Assembly (NCBI RefSeq): GCF_003403295.1
Contig: NZ_QUWV01000209.1
Coordinates: 1 to 53,871, forward strand
Length of the DNA: 53,871 nt
Origin: Komagataeibacter melaceti
GTDB lineage: Bacteria; Pseudomonadota; Alphaproteobacteria; Acetobacterales; Acetobacteraceae
Direction of reading: 5' to 3'
Each line of letters begins with the position of its first letter. Position 1 is the first letter of the stretch. Both the position numbers and the translations under genes were made by a program. Below, piece by piece: positions 1-9,305 of the stretch. The notes beneath the pieces are model-generated. The model had not been told where the DNA came from. It searched no databases and worked only from the letters and a program-made list of their open reading frames with translations.

Positions 1-187
1 CCATCTTCATGCCCTTGGGCGGGCGGCCACTGGTGATGGTGAACAGGATGCCGCGCTCACGCAGGCGTTCGACCGCCCTGATCGCGCGCGGCGTCAGGAT
101 CTTGTCCTTCGTGACCAGCGTGCCGTCCACATCCGCCAGTACAAGCTTAATCTGACTGGCTGATGGTTTAGCTGCGTCCTGAGGCAT
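1..187 (-). CDS. Cof-type HAD phosphatase (N-terminal part, runs off the window)
   Basis: The gene starts at an ATG at 187 and runs leftward off the window, so only about the first 62 residues are visible. They contain the HAD motif I as LVLADVDGTLVT (nucleophile and general-acid Asp), then a helix and the segment TITSGRPPKGM, which corresponds to motif II (Ser/Thr) of Cof-type phosphatases. Family members dephosphorylate sugar phosphates or other small phosphometabolites in the cytosol. It lies 30 nt downstream of another Cof-type HAD gene and continues the zwf transcript, which suggests a phosphosugar substrate; the substrate itself cannot be read from sequence. The C-terminal cap and motifs III and IV lie outside the window. 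Confidence 0.85.
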   Translation of the reverse strand, partial: MPQDAAKPSASQIKLVLADVDGTLVTKDKILTPRAIRAVERLRERGILFTITSGRPPKGMKM

Positions 188-217
188 ATTTACTCGTCTC
201 CCTTATGTGCCGCGACA

Positions 218-1045
218 TCATGCGCGGGACAGTACAAAACTTTCCATTGCATGCGCCCATCCATCCTGCGTGTTGGGCCTGGTCACGTAACGGGCCTGGG
301 CTTTCACATTCTCCGGTGCGTTGCCCATGGCGATACTGACACCAGCTTCCTTCAGCATGGGAATGTCGTTGTTCATATCGCCTATGCATGCCGTTTCATG
401 GATGCTGATATCCAGCAGGCGCGCCAGTTCCTTGGCCGCGTATCCCTTGTTCGCGCGCGGATGGGTAATGTCCAGATAGATGGGTGAGGAGCGATGCACG
501 CTGGCTTCTCCCCCCAGCAGGGCCGCCAATTCACGCTCCACCACCGGCAGGTGCGCGGTGTCGGGCGAGACACCCATGATCTTGCCGACATCGTGGTAAT
601 GCCCGGCAAAATCAGCCACCTGCACCGGGGTGGTCTGCACCACCTCACGCTCATGGCGGACCTGTGGGGTATCCATCTTGCGCACCAGCCAGTCATGGCC
701 AATGAACAGCCAGGGTTCGACATCATGGGCGATCAGGAATTCCACCGCCCTGTGCACGGCTTCCGGGGCAAGTGACAGGCGTTCGCGTATCGTGCCGTCG
801 GCATTACAGATCAGGCCGCCATTCAGCCCCGCTATGGGAGTGCTGATGCGCAGTGCCCGGACATACTGCATCATCCCGCGCGGCGCGCGGCTGCTGACAA
901 GGCTCAGGCGTATGCCCGCGTGCCCCAAATCATCGGCGGCCTTGTGGGCAGCCGGTGTGATCTCGCGTTCGGGGGTGATGAGGGTGCCATCAATATCGGA
1001 CACGACAAGGCGTACGCCGCCTGCGGGGGAAACGGATACGGACAT
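218..1045 (-). CDS. Cof-type HAD family phosphatase
   Basis: A full-length 275-residue HAD hydrolase of the Cof/IIB type. Motif I is VVSDIDGTLIT near residues 14-24, the motif II Ser lies in SLVSSRAP, the motif III Lys lies in ANKGYAAKEL, and motif IV is GDMNNDIPML. An alpha/beta cap sits between motifs II and III, as in the family. The ATG is 5 nt after the zwf stop, so translation is probably coupled to zwf. The gene occupies the place where many bacteria have 6-phosphogluconolactonase (pgl), but nothing here resembles the pgl fold; phosphosugar phosphatase is the safe call. A second, diverged Cof-type gene follows 30 nt downstream. Confidence 0.88.
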   Translation of the reverse strand: MSVSVSPAGGVRLVVSDIDGTLITPEREITPAAHKAADDLGHAGIRLSLVSSRAPRGMMQYVRALRISTPIAGLNGGLICNADGTIRERLSLAPEAVHRAVEFLIAHDVEPWLFIGHDWLVRKMDTPQVRHEREVVQTTPVQVADFAGHYHDVGKIMGVSPDTAHLPVVERELAALLGGEASVHRSSPIYLDITHPRANKGYAAKELARLLDISIHETACIGDMNNDIPMLKEAGVSIAMGNAPENVKAQARYVTRPNTQDGWAHAMESFVLSRA

Positions 1046-1050
1046 GCGGA

Positions 1051-2580
1051 TTATCCAATTTTCAGCCAGTGACGGTGGTCACGCGCCAGAAGCGCATCGG
1101 CGGCCTTGGGGCCTTCGCTGCCCGCGGTGTAGAGCGCGAGCGTCTGGCTGTCCTGCCCCCAGTCCAGAACCGGCTGTACGGCCCGCCATCCGGCCTCGAT
1201 ATTATCCGCGCGCTGGAACAGTGTCGCATCCCCGATCATGCAGTCATAGATCAGGGTTTCATATCCGGTGCTGGGGCCTTCACTGAACCATTCGGCGTAA
1301 TCGAACTTCATGCGCACGCCGCCCAGCCGCACGGCGGGGCCGGGAATCTTGGCTGAGAACTGCATGGTCACACCCTCGGTGGGCTGGATGTGCATGACCA
1401 TGATGTTGGGGGCCAGACGGTCCACCGGCGTATCACGGAACAGGGCATACGGCGCCGACTTGAAGTGAATCGCGATCTCGGTCTTGCGCGCGGCAAGACG
1501 CTTGCCCGTGCGCACATAGAACGGCACACCGGCCCAGCGCCAGTTGTCGATCTGGAATTTCATGGCCACGTAGGTTTCGGTCAGGGAATGGGGGTCAACA
1601 CCCGGTTCCTGCCGGTAACCGGGCACTTCCGTCCCCCCTACCGTGCCTGCGGCGTACTGCCCGCGCACCACGTCATCGGGTGACAGGGTGTGGATGGCGT
1701 CGAGAACCTTGGTCTTTTCGTTGCGCACGGCGTCGGCATCAAACGAGATGGGTGCTTCCATCGCCGTCATGGCCAGAAGCTGCATGACGTGGTTGGGCAC
1801 CATGTCGCGCACGGCGCCGGTGCCTTCGTAAAACCGGGCGCGCTGTTCCACGCCGACCGTCTCGGCGGCGGTGATCTGGACGTGGTCTATGTTCTGGCGG
1901 TTCCACAAGGGTTCGAAAAACCCGTTGGAAAAACGCAGGGCAAGGATGTTCTGGACCGTTTCCTTGCCCAGATAATGGTCGATCCGGTAAATCTGCTGTT
2001 CGGTCAGCGTATCCAGCAGCCGGGTATTGAGCGCTATGGCCGAGGGCAGGTCATGGCCGAACGGCTTTTCCACGATCACGCGGCGGAAGGCATTGCGCCC
2101 CTCACGCACGAGGCCGGCCTCACCCAGCCGGTCCACGATGGGACCGAAGAAAAGGGCGGCCACCGCAAGGTAGAAAATGCAGTTCCGGTCCCCCACGATG
2201 GTGGAGATGTCCTGATAGGTCTGCCCGATCTCGAAATCACCGCGCACGTAGCGGATACGCGGCGCAAGCCAGTCCCATATATCCGCGCGCAGGGCCACGG
2301 CCTCGGCCCCGCGACGGGCGACGAAATTCTCCAGCGCCACGTACATGCTCTGGCGCAGTTGCGCATCGGTCAGGTCCGCGCGGTCAACGGCAACGACACT
2401 GAACCCATCATCGAGCAGCCCGGCGCAGGCGAGGTTATAGATGGCGGGAAGCAGGAGGCGATGCGTCAGATCCCCACCCCCGCCAAAAATGACGAATGAT
2501 CCCGGCGGACAGCGCCGGGGCGCGTTTTCGGTGCCGGAATCCCCCACCTGCGAGACCGCTGAGGCGATAATATTTTCCAT
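1051..2580 (-). CDS. zwf: Glucose-6-phosphate 1-dehydrogenase
   Basis: Oxidises glucose 6-phosphate to 6-phosphoglucono-lactone with NAD(P)+, the first step of the oxidative pentose phosphate pathway, in the cytosol. With the ATG at 2580 it has 509 residues, normal for the family. The nucleotide-binding loop FGGGGDLTHR lies near residues 32-41, EKPFGHD near 171-177, and the active-site signature RIDHYLGKE near 199-207. This ATG has AGGAA about 11 nt upstream; an in-frame ATG at 2616 would add 12 residues but has only a purine run directly abutting it. It follows gnd by about 150 nt and precedes two HAD phosphatases. Confidence 0.97.
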   Translation of the reverse strand: MENIIASAVSQVGDSGTENAPRRCPPGSFVIFGGGGDLTHRLLLPAIYNLACAGLLDDGFSVVAVDRADLTDAQLRQSMYVALENFVARRGAEAVALRADIWDWLAPRIRYVRGDFEIGQTYQDISTIVGDRNCIFYLAVAALFFGPIVDRLGEAGLVREGRNAFRRVIVEKPFGHDLPSAIALNTRLLDTLTEQQIYRIDHYLGKETVQNILALRFSNGFFEPLWNRQNIDHVQITAAETVGVEQRARFYEGTGAVRDMVPNHVMQLLAMTAMEAPISFDADAVRNEKTKVLDAIHTLSPDDVVRGQYAAGTVGGTEVPGYRQEPGVDPHSLTETYVAMKFQIDNWRWAGVPFYVRTGKRLAARKTEIAIHFKSAPYALFRDTPVDRLAPNIMVMHIQPTEGVTMQFSAKIPGPAVRLGGVRMKFDYAEWFSEGPSTGYETLIYDCMIGDATLFQRADNIEAGWRAVQPVLDWGQDSQTLALYTAGSEGPKAADALLARDHRHWLKIG

Positions 2581-2700
2581 GTCTGCTACCGTTCCTGAAC
2601 TGTTTTCCGCCAGCATCCCCCTTCCGGCTGTTCCGAACGCAGTCTTGTCATGCTGTCTTTTCCGGAAAGCAGCCGGGGGCGGGAATGGTGGCGCCCGGGG

Positions 2701-2725
2701 GACCCGGTCAGTAACCGACCGGGTC
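2701..2725 (-). terminator. Hairpin after gnd
   Basis: A perfect 9-bp inverted repeat (GACCCGGTC / GACCGGGTC) with a 7-nt loop lies 5 nt past the gnd stop. No T run follows on the minus strand, so it may act as an RNA-stabilising or partial terminator between gnd and zwf. Confidence 0.45.
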
Positions 2726-2730
2726 TCGGA

Positions 2731-3729
2731 TCAGTTGTTCGTGCCTTCGATGTGGCCACCAAAGCCGAAGCGCATGGCCGACAGCATCTTCTCGGCAAAG
2801 TTGTTGCCGGTGCGCGAACGGAAGCGGGTGAACAGCGATGCGGTGATGACGGGAACCGGCACCGCTTCCTCGATCGCGGCCTCGATGGTCCAGCGGCCTT
2901 CGCCGGAATCGGCCACATCGCCCTTGTAGTTGGACAGGTCCGGGTTGCCCGCCAGCGCGCTGGCCGAAAGGTCGAGCAGCCAAGACGACACCACGCTGCC
3001 ACGGCGCCAGACCTCGGCAATGTCGGTCACGTTCAGGTCAAAACGCTGGTCTTCGGGCAGGTCGGTGGAGTTCTTGGACTTCATCACGTCGAAGCCTTCG
3101 GCAAAGGCCTGCATGATGCCGTATTCGATGCCGTTATGGACCATCTTCACGAAGTGGCCGGAACCGGCGGGACCGCAATGCAGGTAGCCCTGCTCGGCGC
3201 GCGGGTCGAAGCCGGGCTTGTCGCGGTTGGGCGTGCGCGGGATGTCACCGATCCCCGGCGCCAGGGCGGACAGGATGGGATCGATATGGTCAGTCGCTTC
3301 CTTGGTGCCGCCGTACATCATGCAGTAGCCGCGTTCCAGCCCCCACACACCGCCGGACGTGCCCACGTCAATATAGTCGATGCCCTTTTTCGCCAGTTCG
3401 GCGGCGCGGCGGATGTCATCCTTGTAGAAGGAGTTGCCGCCATCAATCACGATATCGCCACGCCCCATCAGCGTGCCGAGTTCCTGCACCGCCTGTTCCG
3501 TCACCTCGCCCGCGGGCAGCATGAGCCAGATGATCTTGCGGCCGGACAGCTTGCCAACCATGTCCTTAAGCCCGGTGGCCGCCGTGGCCCGGCCACCTTC
3601 GGCCTGTTCGCACACTTTCGCGGTAACGGCGGGATCGCGATCATAGGCCACCACGTCATGACCATGGCGGGTGAGGCGGATTGAAATGTTGCCGCCCATC
3701 TTGCCAAGACCAACAATACCGATTTGCAT
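2731..3729 (-). CDS. gnd: 6-phosphogluconate dehydrogenase, decarboxylating (short form)
   Basis: Converts 6-phosphogluconate to ribulose 5-phosphate and CO2. The product has 332 residues, the length of the short (YqeC/GndA-like) class common in acetic acid bacteria rather than the roughly 470-residue E. coli type. The N-terminal Rossmann motif is GLGKMGGN at residues 7-14. Further family motifs are [19 protein letters not shown] and the catalytic Lys/Asn segment [14 protein letters not shown]. The start at 3729 is set by AGGAG 9 nt upstream; a longer frame to 3792 lacks this. Cofactor preference (NAD or NADP) cannot be read with certainty. It lies between tal-pgi and zwf. Confidence 0.95.
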   Translation of the reverse strand: MQIGIVGLGKMGGNISIRLTRHGHDVVAYDRDPAVTAKVCEQAEGGRATAATGLKDMVGKLSGRKIIWLMLPAGEVTEQAVQELGTLMGRGDIVIDGGNSFYKDDIRRAAELAKKGIDYIDVGTSGGVWGLERGYCMMYGGTKEATDHIDPILSALAPGIGDIPRTPNRDKPGFDPRAEQGYLHCGPAGSGHFVKMVHNGIEYGIMQAFAEGFDVMKSKNSTDLPEDQRFDLNVTDIAEVWRRGSVVSSWLLDLSASALAGNPDLSNYKGDVADSGEGRWTIEAAIEEAVPVPVITASLFTRFRSRTGNNFAEKMLSAMRFGFGGHIEGTNN

Positions 3730-3808
3730 AATAAAATACTCCTGAAGATGGGATAGGGGTCCATCCCTATAGCCTTCATGGCCATTTCCCAATGACCGCT
3801 ATCAAGAA

Positions 3809-3836
3809 ACCCGCCTTTTCGTGAGAAAAGGCGGGT
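3809..3836 (-). terminator. Terminator after tal-pgi
   Basis: A perfect 12-bp stem (ACCCGCCTTTTC / GAAAAGGCGGGT) with a 4-nt loop lies 13 nt past the tal-pgi stop. On the minus strand it is followed by TTCTT. It probably ends or attenuates the tkt-tal-pgi transcript before gnd. Confidence 0.7.
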
Positions 3837-3849
3837 CGGAAATCACGGT

Positions 3850-6723
3850 TCAGACCGCGCGGGCGATATCCTGCCCCAGTTTTTCAAGACCTGCTTTCAG
3901 GTCCCCGTGGATATGGACGCGCAGCACGCGGCGGCCCCGTTCGGCCAGCACCTCCATGTCACCACGGGCCTGAGCTTCCTTCACGATGCCGAAGGTGTAT
4001 TTCTCACCCGGCACCGGCAGGTTCACCACGTCATCGCAGGTGATCTGCACGAACACACCCGTGTTGGGCCCGCCCTTGTAGGCCTGCCCTGTCGAATGCT
4101 GGAAGCGCGGGCCGAATTCGGCCGCCGTGGCGACCTTCAGCCCATCGCGCACGGACAGCCGCACCTTCTGTATCCATTCGCGCGTGGCCATGTCACGGTC
4201 GATATAGGCCAGCAGCGCCACGTAATCACCCGCCCCGGCACGGGCGAAATGCGCCTTGAGGATCGCCTCCGCCGTCGTGCCAGCCTTCAGCGCCGCCGCG
4301 TTTTTCGGGTCGGCATAGAAGGAGAACGGGCCATCCTTGGCAAACGGCTCGTAAGGCGGCAGCTTGCCGGTTTCGTTATAGGCGTTGGTGATCTTCTTGG
4401 TCTCGATCTTCGAGGCCTCGACATCAGGCTGGTTGAAGGCATTGATGCCGATGATCGAACCGGCCACGGCGGTGGCGAATTCCCAGCGGAAGAACTCCTC
4501 AAGCACCTGGCGGCGCTCATGCAGTTCAATGGTCACCACCGGCTCGCCCGCCTCGGCCAGCGCGGCGAAGGCCGCGTCCTGCCGGGGGCACGGATCTTCA
4601 GCCAGGCGCAGGTAGGCGAAGACACGGTCCTTGCCATATACATCGGGCTTGCCGATCGTCTCGTCATCAATGGGGATCAGGCCCTTGCCGTCCTTGCCCG
4701 TTGATTCCGCCAGAAGCTGCTCCAGCCATGCACCCATGTCGTAAATGCCGGGGGACGCGATGATGGTCACCTTGTCACGCCCGAAATCACGCGCGGCCAC
4801 GCCAAGCACACTGCCCAGCACCACGCCGGGGTTCTGCGCAGGCGGGACGGAGGCGGCGCAGGACTTTTCACCACGCTGCGCGGATTCAAGCAGGAGCTTC
4901 AGCGGCAGGCCCGCCACTGCGGCAGGCACCAGACCGAAATCGGACAGAACGGAATAACGGCCACCGATCTGCTTTTCACCGTAGAAGATTTTCCAGAAAC
5001 CGTCCTTCTTCGCCACGTCTTCCATGTGCGAGCCGGGATCGGTCACGGTGATGAAGTGCGATCCGACCTTGTCGCCCAGCACCTTTTTCGCCTGATCGAA
5101 GAAATAGGCCTTGAGGATGTTCGGCTCCAGCGTGCCGCCGGACTTGGACGAGACGATGAACAGCGTCTTGCTGATGTCGATCTTGTCCTGAAAATCCCTG
5201 ATCTGCTGCGGGTCGGTGCTGTCGAGGACATAAAGATACGGGAAACCTTCATGCTTGCCAAATGTCTGGGCCAGCACTTCCGGGCCAAGGCTGGAGCCAC
5301 CCATGCCCAGCAGCAGCGCATGCTGGAAGCCGCGCGCCTTTACCTCCGCCTGGAATTCCTCAAACTTCGACAGGGCGGCGATCTGGTCATCGGTGATGTC
5401 CAGCCATTTCAGCCAGCTTGCCTCGTCCTGCCCGGTCCACAGGCTGGCATCCTTGTTCCACAGGCGACGGACCTTGCCGGCCTTGCGCCATGCATCCTGT
5501 TCCGCCTTGACCGCCTTGTCCAGATCGGCCGGCAGCTTGAGGGCGGTGGACGTGACCTTCTTGCCCAGGAACGCCGCCTGCTTGGCCGCGACCGAACCCA
5601 GCAGGTCGTCAAACGCATCGGCGAAGGAAGCAACACCCTCATCCACCAGCGTTTTCGTTACACCTGCCAGATCAAGGCCAAGGCGCTCGGCTTCCGCCAG
5701 CACCTTGCGCGCGCCGGGCAGATCCTGCGTCAGGGTCTCGGCCACCTTGCCGTGGTCACGGAAGGCGTCGAACGTTGCAGGCGGGATGGTGTTGACGGTC
5801 TCGGGGCCGATCAGCCCGTCCACATACAGCACGTCGCTGAAGGACTTGTCCTTCGTGCCAGTGCTGGCCCACAGCAGGCGCTGCGGCATGGCCCCGGCAT
5901 CGGCCAGCTTCTTCCAACGGGGGCTGGCGGTGACTTCGCGCCAGTATTCATACGCCATCTTGGCGTTGGCGATCGCAACCTTGCCGCGCAGGGCCTTGAG
6001 GCTGGCCGCTTCCTTGTCACCAGCGGCGACGCGGGTGTCGATTTCCTTGTCGATCTTCACGTCGATGCGGCTGACGAAGAAGGAGGCGACGCTGGCGATG
6101 CCCTTCACGCTCTCGCCACGGCCCAGGCGGTCTTCCAGCCCGGCGATGTAGGCTTCGAGCACCTTCTTGTACGCATCGAAGGAGAACAGCAGGGTGACGT
6201 TGATGCTCAGCCCGTCCGCAATGGCGGTGCGGATGGCGGGAACGCCTTCATCCGTGCCGGGAATCTTGATCATGAGGTTACGGGCATCGACCGCCTTCCA
6301 CAGGCGGCGGGCCTCGTGCAGCGTGCCGGCCGTGTCGCGCGCCAGATAGGGCGAGACCTCAAGGCTGACATAACCGTCCACGCCCTTCGTCTGTTCATAG
6401 ACGGGGTACAGCACCTTCGCGGCGGCGCGGATATCGTCAATGGCTAGCAGTTCGTACAGCGTCCCGGCATCGACAATGCGGTGCTCCAGCACCGAGCGGA
6501 TCTGCGCGTCGTAATCCGTGCCCTGCCCCATGGCTTTCTGGAAGATGGCAGGGTTGGAGGTCACACCCTTCAGGCCGTCCTCATCCACCAGTTTTTTCAG
6601 GCTGCCATTTTCGGTATAGGACCGCTGGATGAAGTCCAGCCAGGGGGACTGACCGTAACGGGCCAGTTCCTTCAACGGATTTTCTTCACCAGATTCACGC
6701 GCATTCATGGCTGTCGCACTCAT
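3850..6723 (-). CDS. tal-pgi: Bifunctional transaldolase / glucose-6-phosphate isomerase
   Basis: A 957-residue fusion of two sugar-phosphate enzymes. Residues 1 to about 370 are a transaldolase: VTSNPAIFQ near 54-62, the Schiff-base Lys near 153 in MIKIPGT, and WASTGTK near 285-291. Residues from about 390 to the end are a glucose-6-phosphate isomerase: GMGGSSLGPEVL near 473-484 and SSKSGGTLEPN further on. The transaldolase moves a dihydroxyacetone unit between sugar phosphates, and the isomerase interconverts glucose 6- and fructose 6-phosphate. The ATG at 6723 has AGGAAG 7 nt upstream; an in-frame ATG at 6780 lacks this. Such fusions are known from Gluconobacter and relatives. It follows tkt by 104 nt, probably in one transcript. 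Confidence 0.96.
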   Translation of the reverse strand: MSATAMNARESGEENPLKELARYGQSPWLDFIQRSYTENGSLKKLVDEDGLKGVTSNPAIFQKAMGQGTDYDAQIRSVLEHRIVDAGTLYELLAIDDIRAAAKVLYPVYEQTKGVDGYVSLEVSPYLARDTAGTLHEARRLWKAVDARNLMIKIPGTDEGVPAIRTAIADGLSINVTLLFSFDAYKKVLEAYIAGLEDRLGRGESVKGIASVASFFVSRIDVKIDKEIDTRVAAGDKEAASLKALRGKVAIANAKMAYEYWREVTASPRWKKLADAGAMPQRLLWASTGTKDKSFSDVLYVDGLIGPETVNTIPPATFDAFRDHGKVAETLTQDLPGARKVLAEAERLGLDLAGVTKTLVDEGVASFADAFDDLLGSVAAKQAAFLGKKVTSTALKLPADLDKAVKAEQDAWRKAGKVRRLWNKDASLWTGQDEASWLKWLDITDDQIAALSKFEEFQAEVKARGFQHALLLGMGGSSLGPEVLAQTFGKHEGFPYLYVLDSTDPQQIRDFQDKIDISKTLFIVSSKSGGTLEPNILKAYFFDQAKKVLGDKVGSHFITVTDPGSHMEDVAKKDGFWKIFYGEKQIGGRYSVLSDFGLVPAAVAGLPLKLLLESAQRGEKSCAASVPPAQNPGVVLGSVLGVAARDFGRDKVTIIASPGIYDMGAWLEQLLAESTGKDGKGLIPIDDETIGKPDVYGKDRVFAYLRLAEDPCPRQDAAFAALAEAGEPVVTIELHERRQVLEEFFRWEFATAVAGSIIGINAFNQPDVEASKIETKKITNAYNETGKLPPYEPFAKDGPFSFYADPKNAAALKAGTTAEAILKAHFARAGAGDYVALLAYIDRDMATREWIQKVRLSVRDGLKVATAAEFGPRFQHSTGQAYKGGPNTGVFVQITCDDVVNLPVPGEKYTFGIVKEAQARGDMEVLAERGRRVLRVHIHGDLKAGLEKLGQDIARAV

Positions 6724-6784
6724 GGCTGTGCTTCCTTTGCTTCCCGGCGGCGGGAGGGACCGCGCCGCCTGACGTTCCACGACG

Positions 6785-6816
6785 GGGCGGGCGGGAACGC
6801 AAAGCCCCGCCCGCCC
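6785..6816 (-). terminator. GC-rich hairpin between tkt and tal-pgi
   Basis: A 10-bp perfect GC inverted repeat (arms 6785-6794 and 6807-6816, 12-nt loop) lies just after the tkt stop. No T run follows on the minus strand, so processing or attenuation seems more likely than full termination. Confidence 0.4.
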
Positions 6817-6827
6817 TGCCGTCCCTT

Positions 6828-8888
6828 TTATTTCCCGGCCTGCCTGCGGGCGGCGGCCACGACGGCCTCGACCGTGAAGCCGAACTTGACCTCCAGCTTC
6901 TCCGCCGGGGCGGAGGCACCAAAGCCGTGCATGACGATCGTCTCGCCCGCAAGGCCGGTGTAGCGGTCCCAGCCAAGCTGCGCCGCCTGTTCCACCGCCA
7001 CGCGCGCGGTCACGTCCGGCGGCAGCACGCTGTCACGATAGGATTTGGGCTGGGCCTCGAACAGGTCCCACGACGGCATGGAGACGAGCCGCACCTTGAT
7101 GCCGTCCGCCTTCAGCTTTTCCGCCGCCTTGATGATGAGACCGACCTCGCTGCCCGTTGCCATGAGTATGACATCGGGACGCCCCTCGCTATCCGCAAGG
7201 ATATAGGCCCCTTTTGCCAGACCCGTGGCAGGCGCATAGGTCTTGCGGCAGATGGTGGGCAGGTTCTGGCGGCTCAGCGCCAGCACGCTGGGGCGGTCCG
7301 TGATCTTGATCAGCGTGCGCCAGGCTTCCGCCACCTCGTTGGCATCGGCGGGGCGCAGCACGGTCACGCCGGGGGTCGCACGAAGCTGGGCAAGCTGCTC
7401 GATGGGCTGGTGGGTCGGTCCATCCTCGCCCACGCCGATCGAATCATGGGTGAAGATGTAGGTCACCGGCAGCTTCATGAGCGACGACAGGCGGATGGGC
7501 GGCTTCATGTAATCGGAGAAGATCAGGAAGCCCGAGCAGTAGGCCCGGATGCCATACAGCGCGAGACCGTTGCTGATCGACCCCATGGCGTGTTCACGCA
7601 CGCCGAAATGCAGGTTGCGCCCGCCATAGCTGCCGCCCCACTGCGGCGGCTGGAAATCACCCGCGCCATCAAATGTCAGGTGCGTCTTGGTGGAGGGCGA
7701 AAGGTCGGCCGAGCCGCCGATCATCCACGGATAGTTCTTCGCGATGACATTGAGCACCTTGCCCGAGCTGGCGCGCGAGGCGACACCCTTGGCATCCGCG
7801 TCGAACACCGGAATGTCCGCGTCCCAGCCCTCGGGCAGGGTGCCGGCGAAGATATGGTCAAGCTGCTTCGCCGCATCGGAGAACTTGGCGCGATAGGCGG
7901 CGAACAGCTCTTTCCACGCCTTGCTGGCCTCGGCCCCACGCGGGCCGATTCCCTGCTGGAAGTGCTCGGGCACGCCCTCGGGCACATAGAAGCTCTTGTC
8001 TTCCGGCCAGCCGTAGAATTTCTTGGTCTCGCGGATTTCCTCCACACCCAGCGGCGCGCCATGGGCTTCCGCCGTGCCGGCAAGGTGCGGCGCGCCCCAG
8101 CCGATGATGGAATGGACGATGATCAGCGTGGGGCGGGAGGTCTCGGCCTTCGCCTCGGCCAGCAGGCGGCGGAAATCACCGGTGTCGTTGGCGTCCTTCA
8201 GTTCAAGGACGTGCCAGCCATAGGCCTCGAAGCGCTTGTGCACGCTTTCGGTGAAGGCGATGTTGGTCGAGCCTTCGATGGAGATCTGGTTGCTGTCATA
8301 GATCCACGTAAGGTTGCCCAGCTTGAGGTGCCCCGCGATGGACGCGGCCTCGCTGGAAATGCCTTCCATGTTGTCGCCATCACCGCACAGCGTATAGATG
8401 TGGTGGTCAAACAGCTTGAAGCCGGGGCGGTTGTAGCGCTCCGCCAGCCATTTTTCGGCAATGGCCATGCCCACCGAGTTGCCGCAGCCCTGGCCCAGCG
8501 GGCCGGTCGTGGTCTCGACACCGGCGGTGTGGTGGTATTCCGGGTGGCCGGGGGTGAGCGAATCAAGCTGGCGGAACTGTTCCAGGTCTTCCAGCGTCAG
8601 CGCCGGGCGGTTGGCCGCGGGCTTGCCGGGGCGCACATCGCGGATGCCCGCCAGGTAGATCAGCGAATACAGCAGCATGGATGCGTGCCCGATGGAGAGC
8701 ACGAAACGGTCACGGTTGGGCCACAGCGGGTCGGCCGGGTCGTAGTTCAGCACATCACGCCACAGCGTATAGGCCACGGGGGCAAGCGCCATGGCGGTAC
8801 CCGGATGGCCGGAATTCGCTTTCTGCACCGCATCCATGGATAGCGTGCGGATGGTGTTGATGCACAGCGTATCGATATTAGTGGGCAT
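6828..8888 (-). CDS. tkt: Transketolase
   Basis: Thiamine-diphosphate enzyme that transfers a two-carbon ketol unit between sugar phosphates in the non-oxidative pentose phosphate pathway. With the ATG at 8888 it has 686 residues, typical of the family. SGHPG lies near residues 26-30. The ThDP-binding motif starts at GDGD near 169-172 and ends in the YDSNQISIEG segment. The catalytic Glu is in REHAMG, and the phosphate-binding segment HDSIGVGEDGPTHQP is intact. AGGAGG lies 7 nt before this ATG. Two further in-frame ATGs upstream (8939 and a more distal one) also have Shine-Dalgarno-like sequence, so a short N-terminal extension is possible. First gene of the pentose-phosphate cluster. Confidence 0.97.
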   Translation of the reverse strand: MPTNIDTLCINTIRTLSMDAVQKANSGHPGTAMALAPVAYTLWRDVLNYDPADPLWPNRDRFVLSIGHASMLLYSLIYLAGIRDVRPGKPAANRPALTLEDLEQFRQLDSLTPGHPEYHHTAGVETTTGPLGQGCGNSVGMAIAEKWLAERYNRPGFKLFDHHIYTLCGDGDNMEGISSEAASIAGHLKLGNLTWIYDSNQISIEGSTNIAFTESVHKRFEAYGWHVLELKDANDTGDFRRLLAEAKAETSRPTLIIVHSIIGWGAPHLAGTAEAHGAPLGVEEIRETKKFYGWPEDKSFYVPEGVPEHFQQGIGPRGAEASKAWKELFAAYRAKFSDAAKQLDHIFAGTLPEGWDADIPVFDADAKGVASRASSGKVLNVIAKNYPWMIGGSADLSPSTKTHLTFDGAGDFQPPQWGGSYGGRNLHFGVREHAMGSISNGLALYGIRAYCSGFLIFSDYMKPPIRLSSLMKLPVTYIFTHDSIGVGEDGPTHQPIEQLAQLRATPGVTVLRPADANEVAEAWRTLIKITDRPSVLALSRQNLPTICRKTYAPATGLAKGAYILADSEGRPDVILMATGSEVGLIIKAAEKLKADGIKVRLVSMPSWDLFEAQPKSYRDSVLPPDVTARVAVEQAAQLGWDRYTGLAGETIVMHGFGASAPAEKLEVKFGFTVEAVVAAARRQAGK

Positions 8889-9305
8889 GCTGCCGCCTCC
8901 TTCTGGCGCCATCGGGGGAGATGTAAACAGGGAACGCATAAAAACCGGCCTCCTTACAGCCATGGTTGTCGTCCTGCCCCGACCAGGCCAGAGACATGGG
9001 CCAGACAACCTTTCTTCTTTTTCTTTCCATACGACCCGTCCCGCCCGGCGGGCAGGATGGGGGTGCAAGGTCAAAAGGCTTTGTCGGCACGCACCTTCTC
9101 ACGACCTTGGGGACGGAACAAGCCATCTCATCAAGCCGTTACCGGCGCCATTCGCCGGGCAGCCATCTGGCGGGCCTGCACCTGGTACCAGCGCAGGCGC
9201 CACAGGCCGGTTGCAGCCTTGCCCCATGCTGCCCGGAATTTGACACAGCCACCCGCCATCCCTCTCCTGTCGCGTCAGGACACACCACGGTCAGGGAGGT
9301 CGTGC
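8889..9305. promoter_or_regulatory. Divergent intergenic region between tkt and the MBL hydrolase
   Basis: A 417-nt region with no convincing gene. It must hold the promoter of the tkt cluster (minus) and that of the MBL-fold gene (plus). On the minus strand I see a purine-rich tract, then AAGGAGG followed by an in-frame ATG at 8939, and the main tkt Shine-Dalgarno site. I could not identify convincing -35/-10 boxes. Confidence 0.5.

Noticed and set aside
6927-8843. 638-codon plus-strand frame antisense to tkt
   Set aside because: tkt is certain on the other strand; the frame is a composition shadow.
8889-9305. Upstream extension of transketolase to 9074
   Set aside because: The extra residues beyond the ATG at 8939 are Arg/Pro-rich with no conserved content and no convincing ribosome site at 9074.
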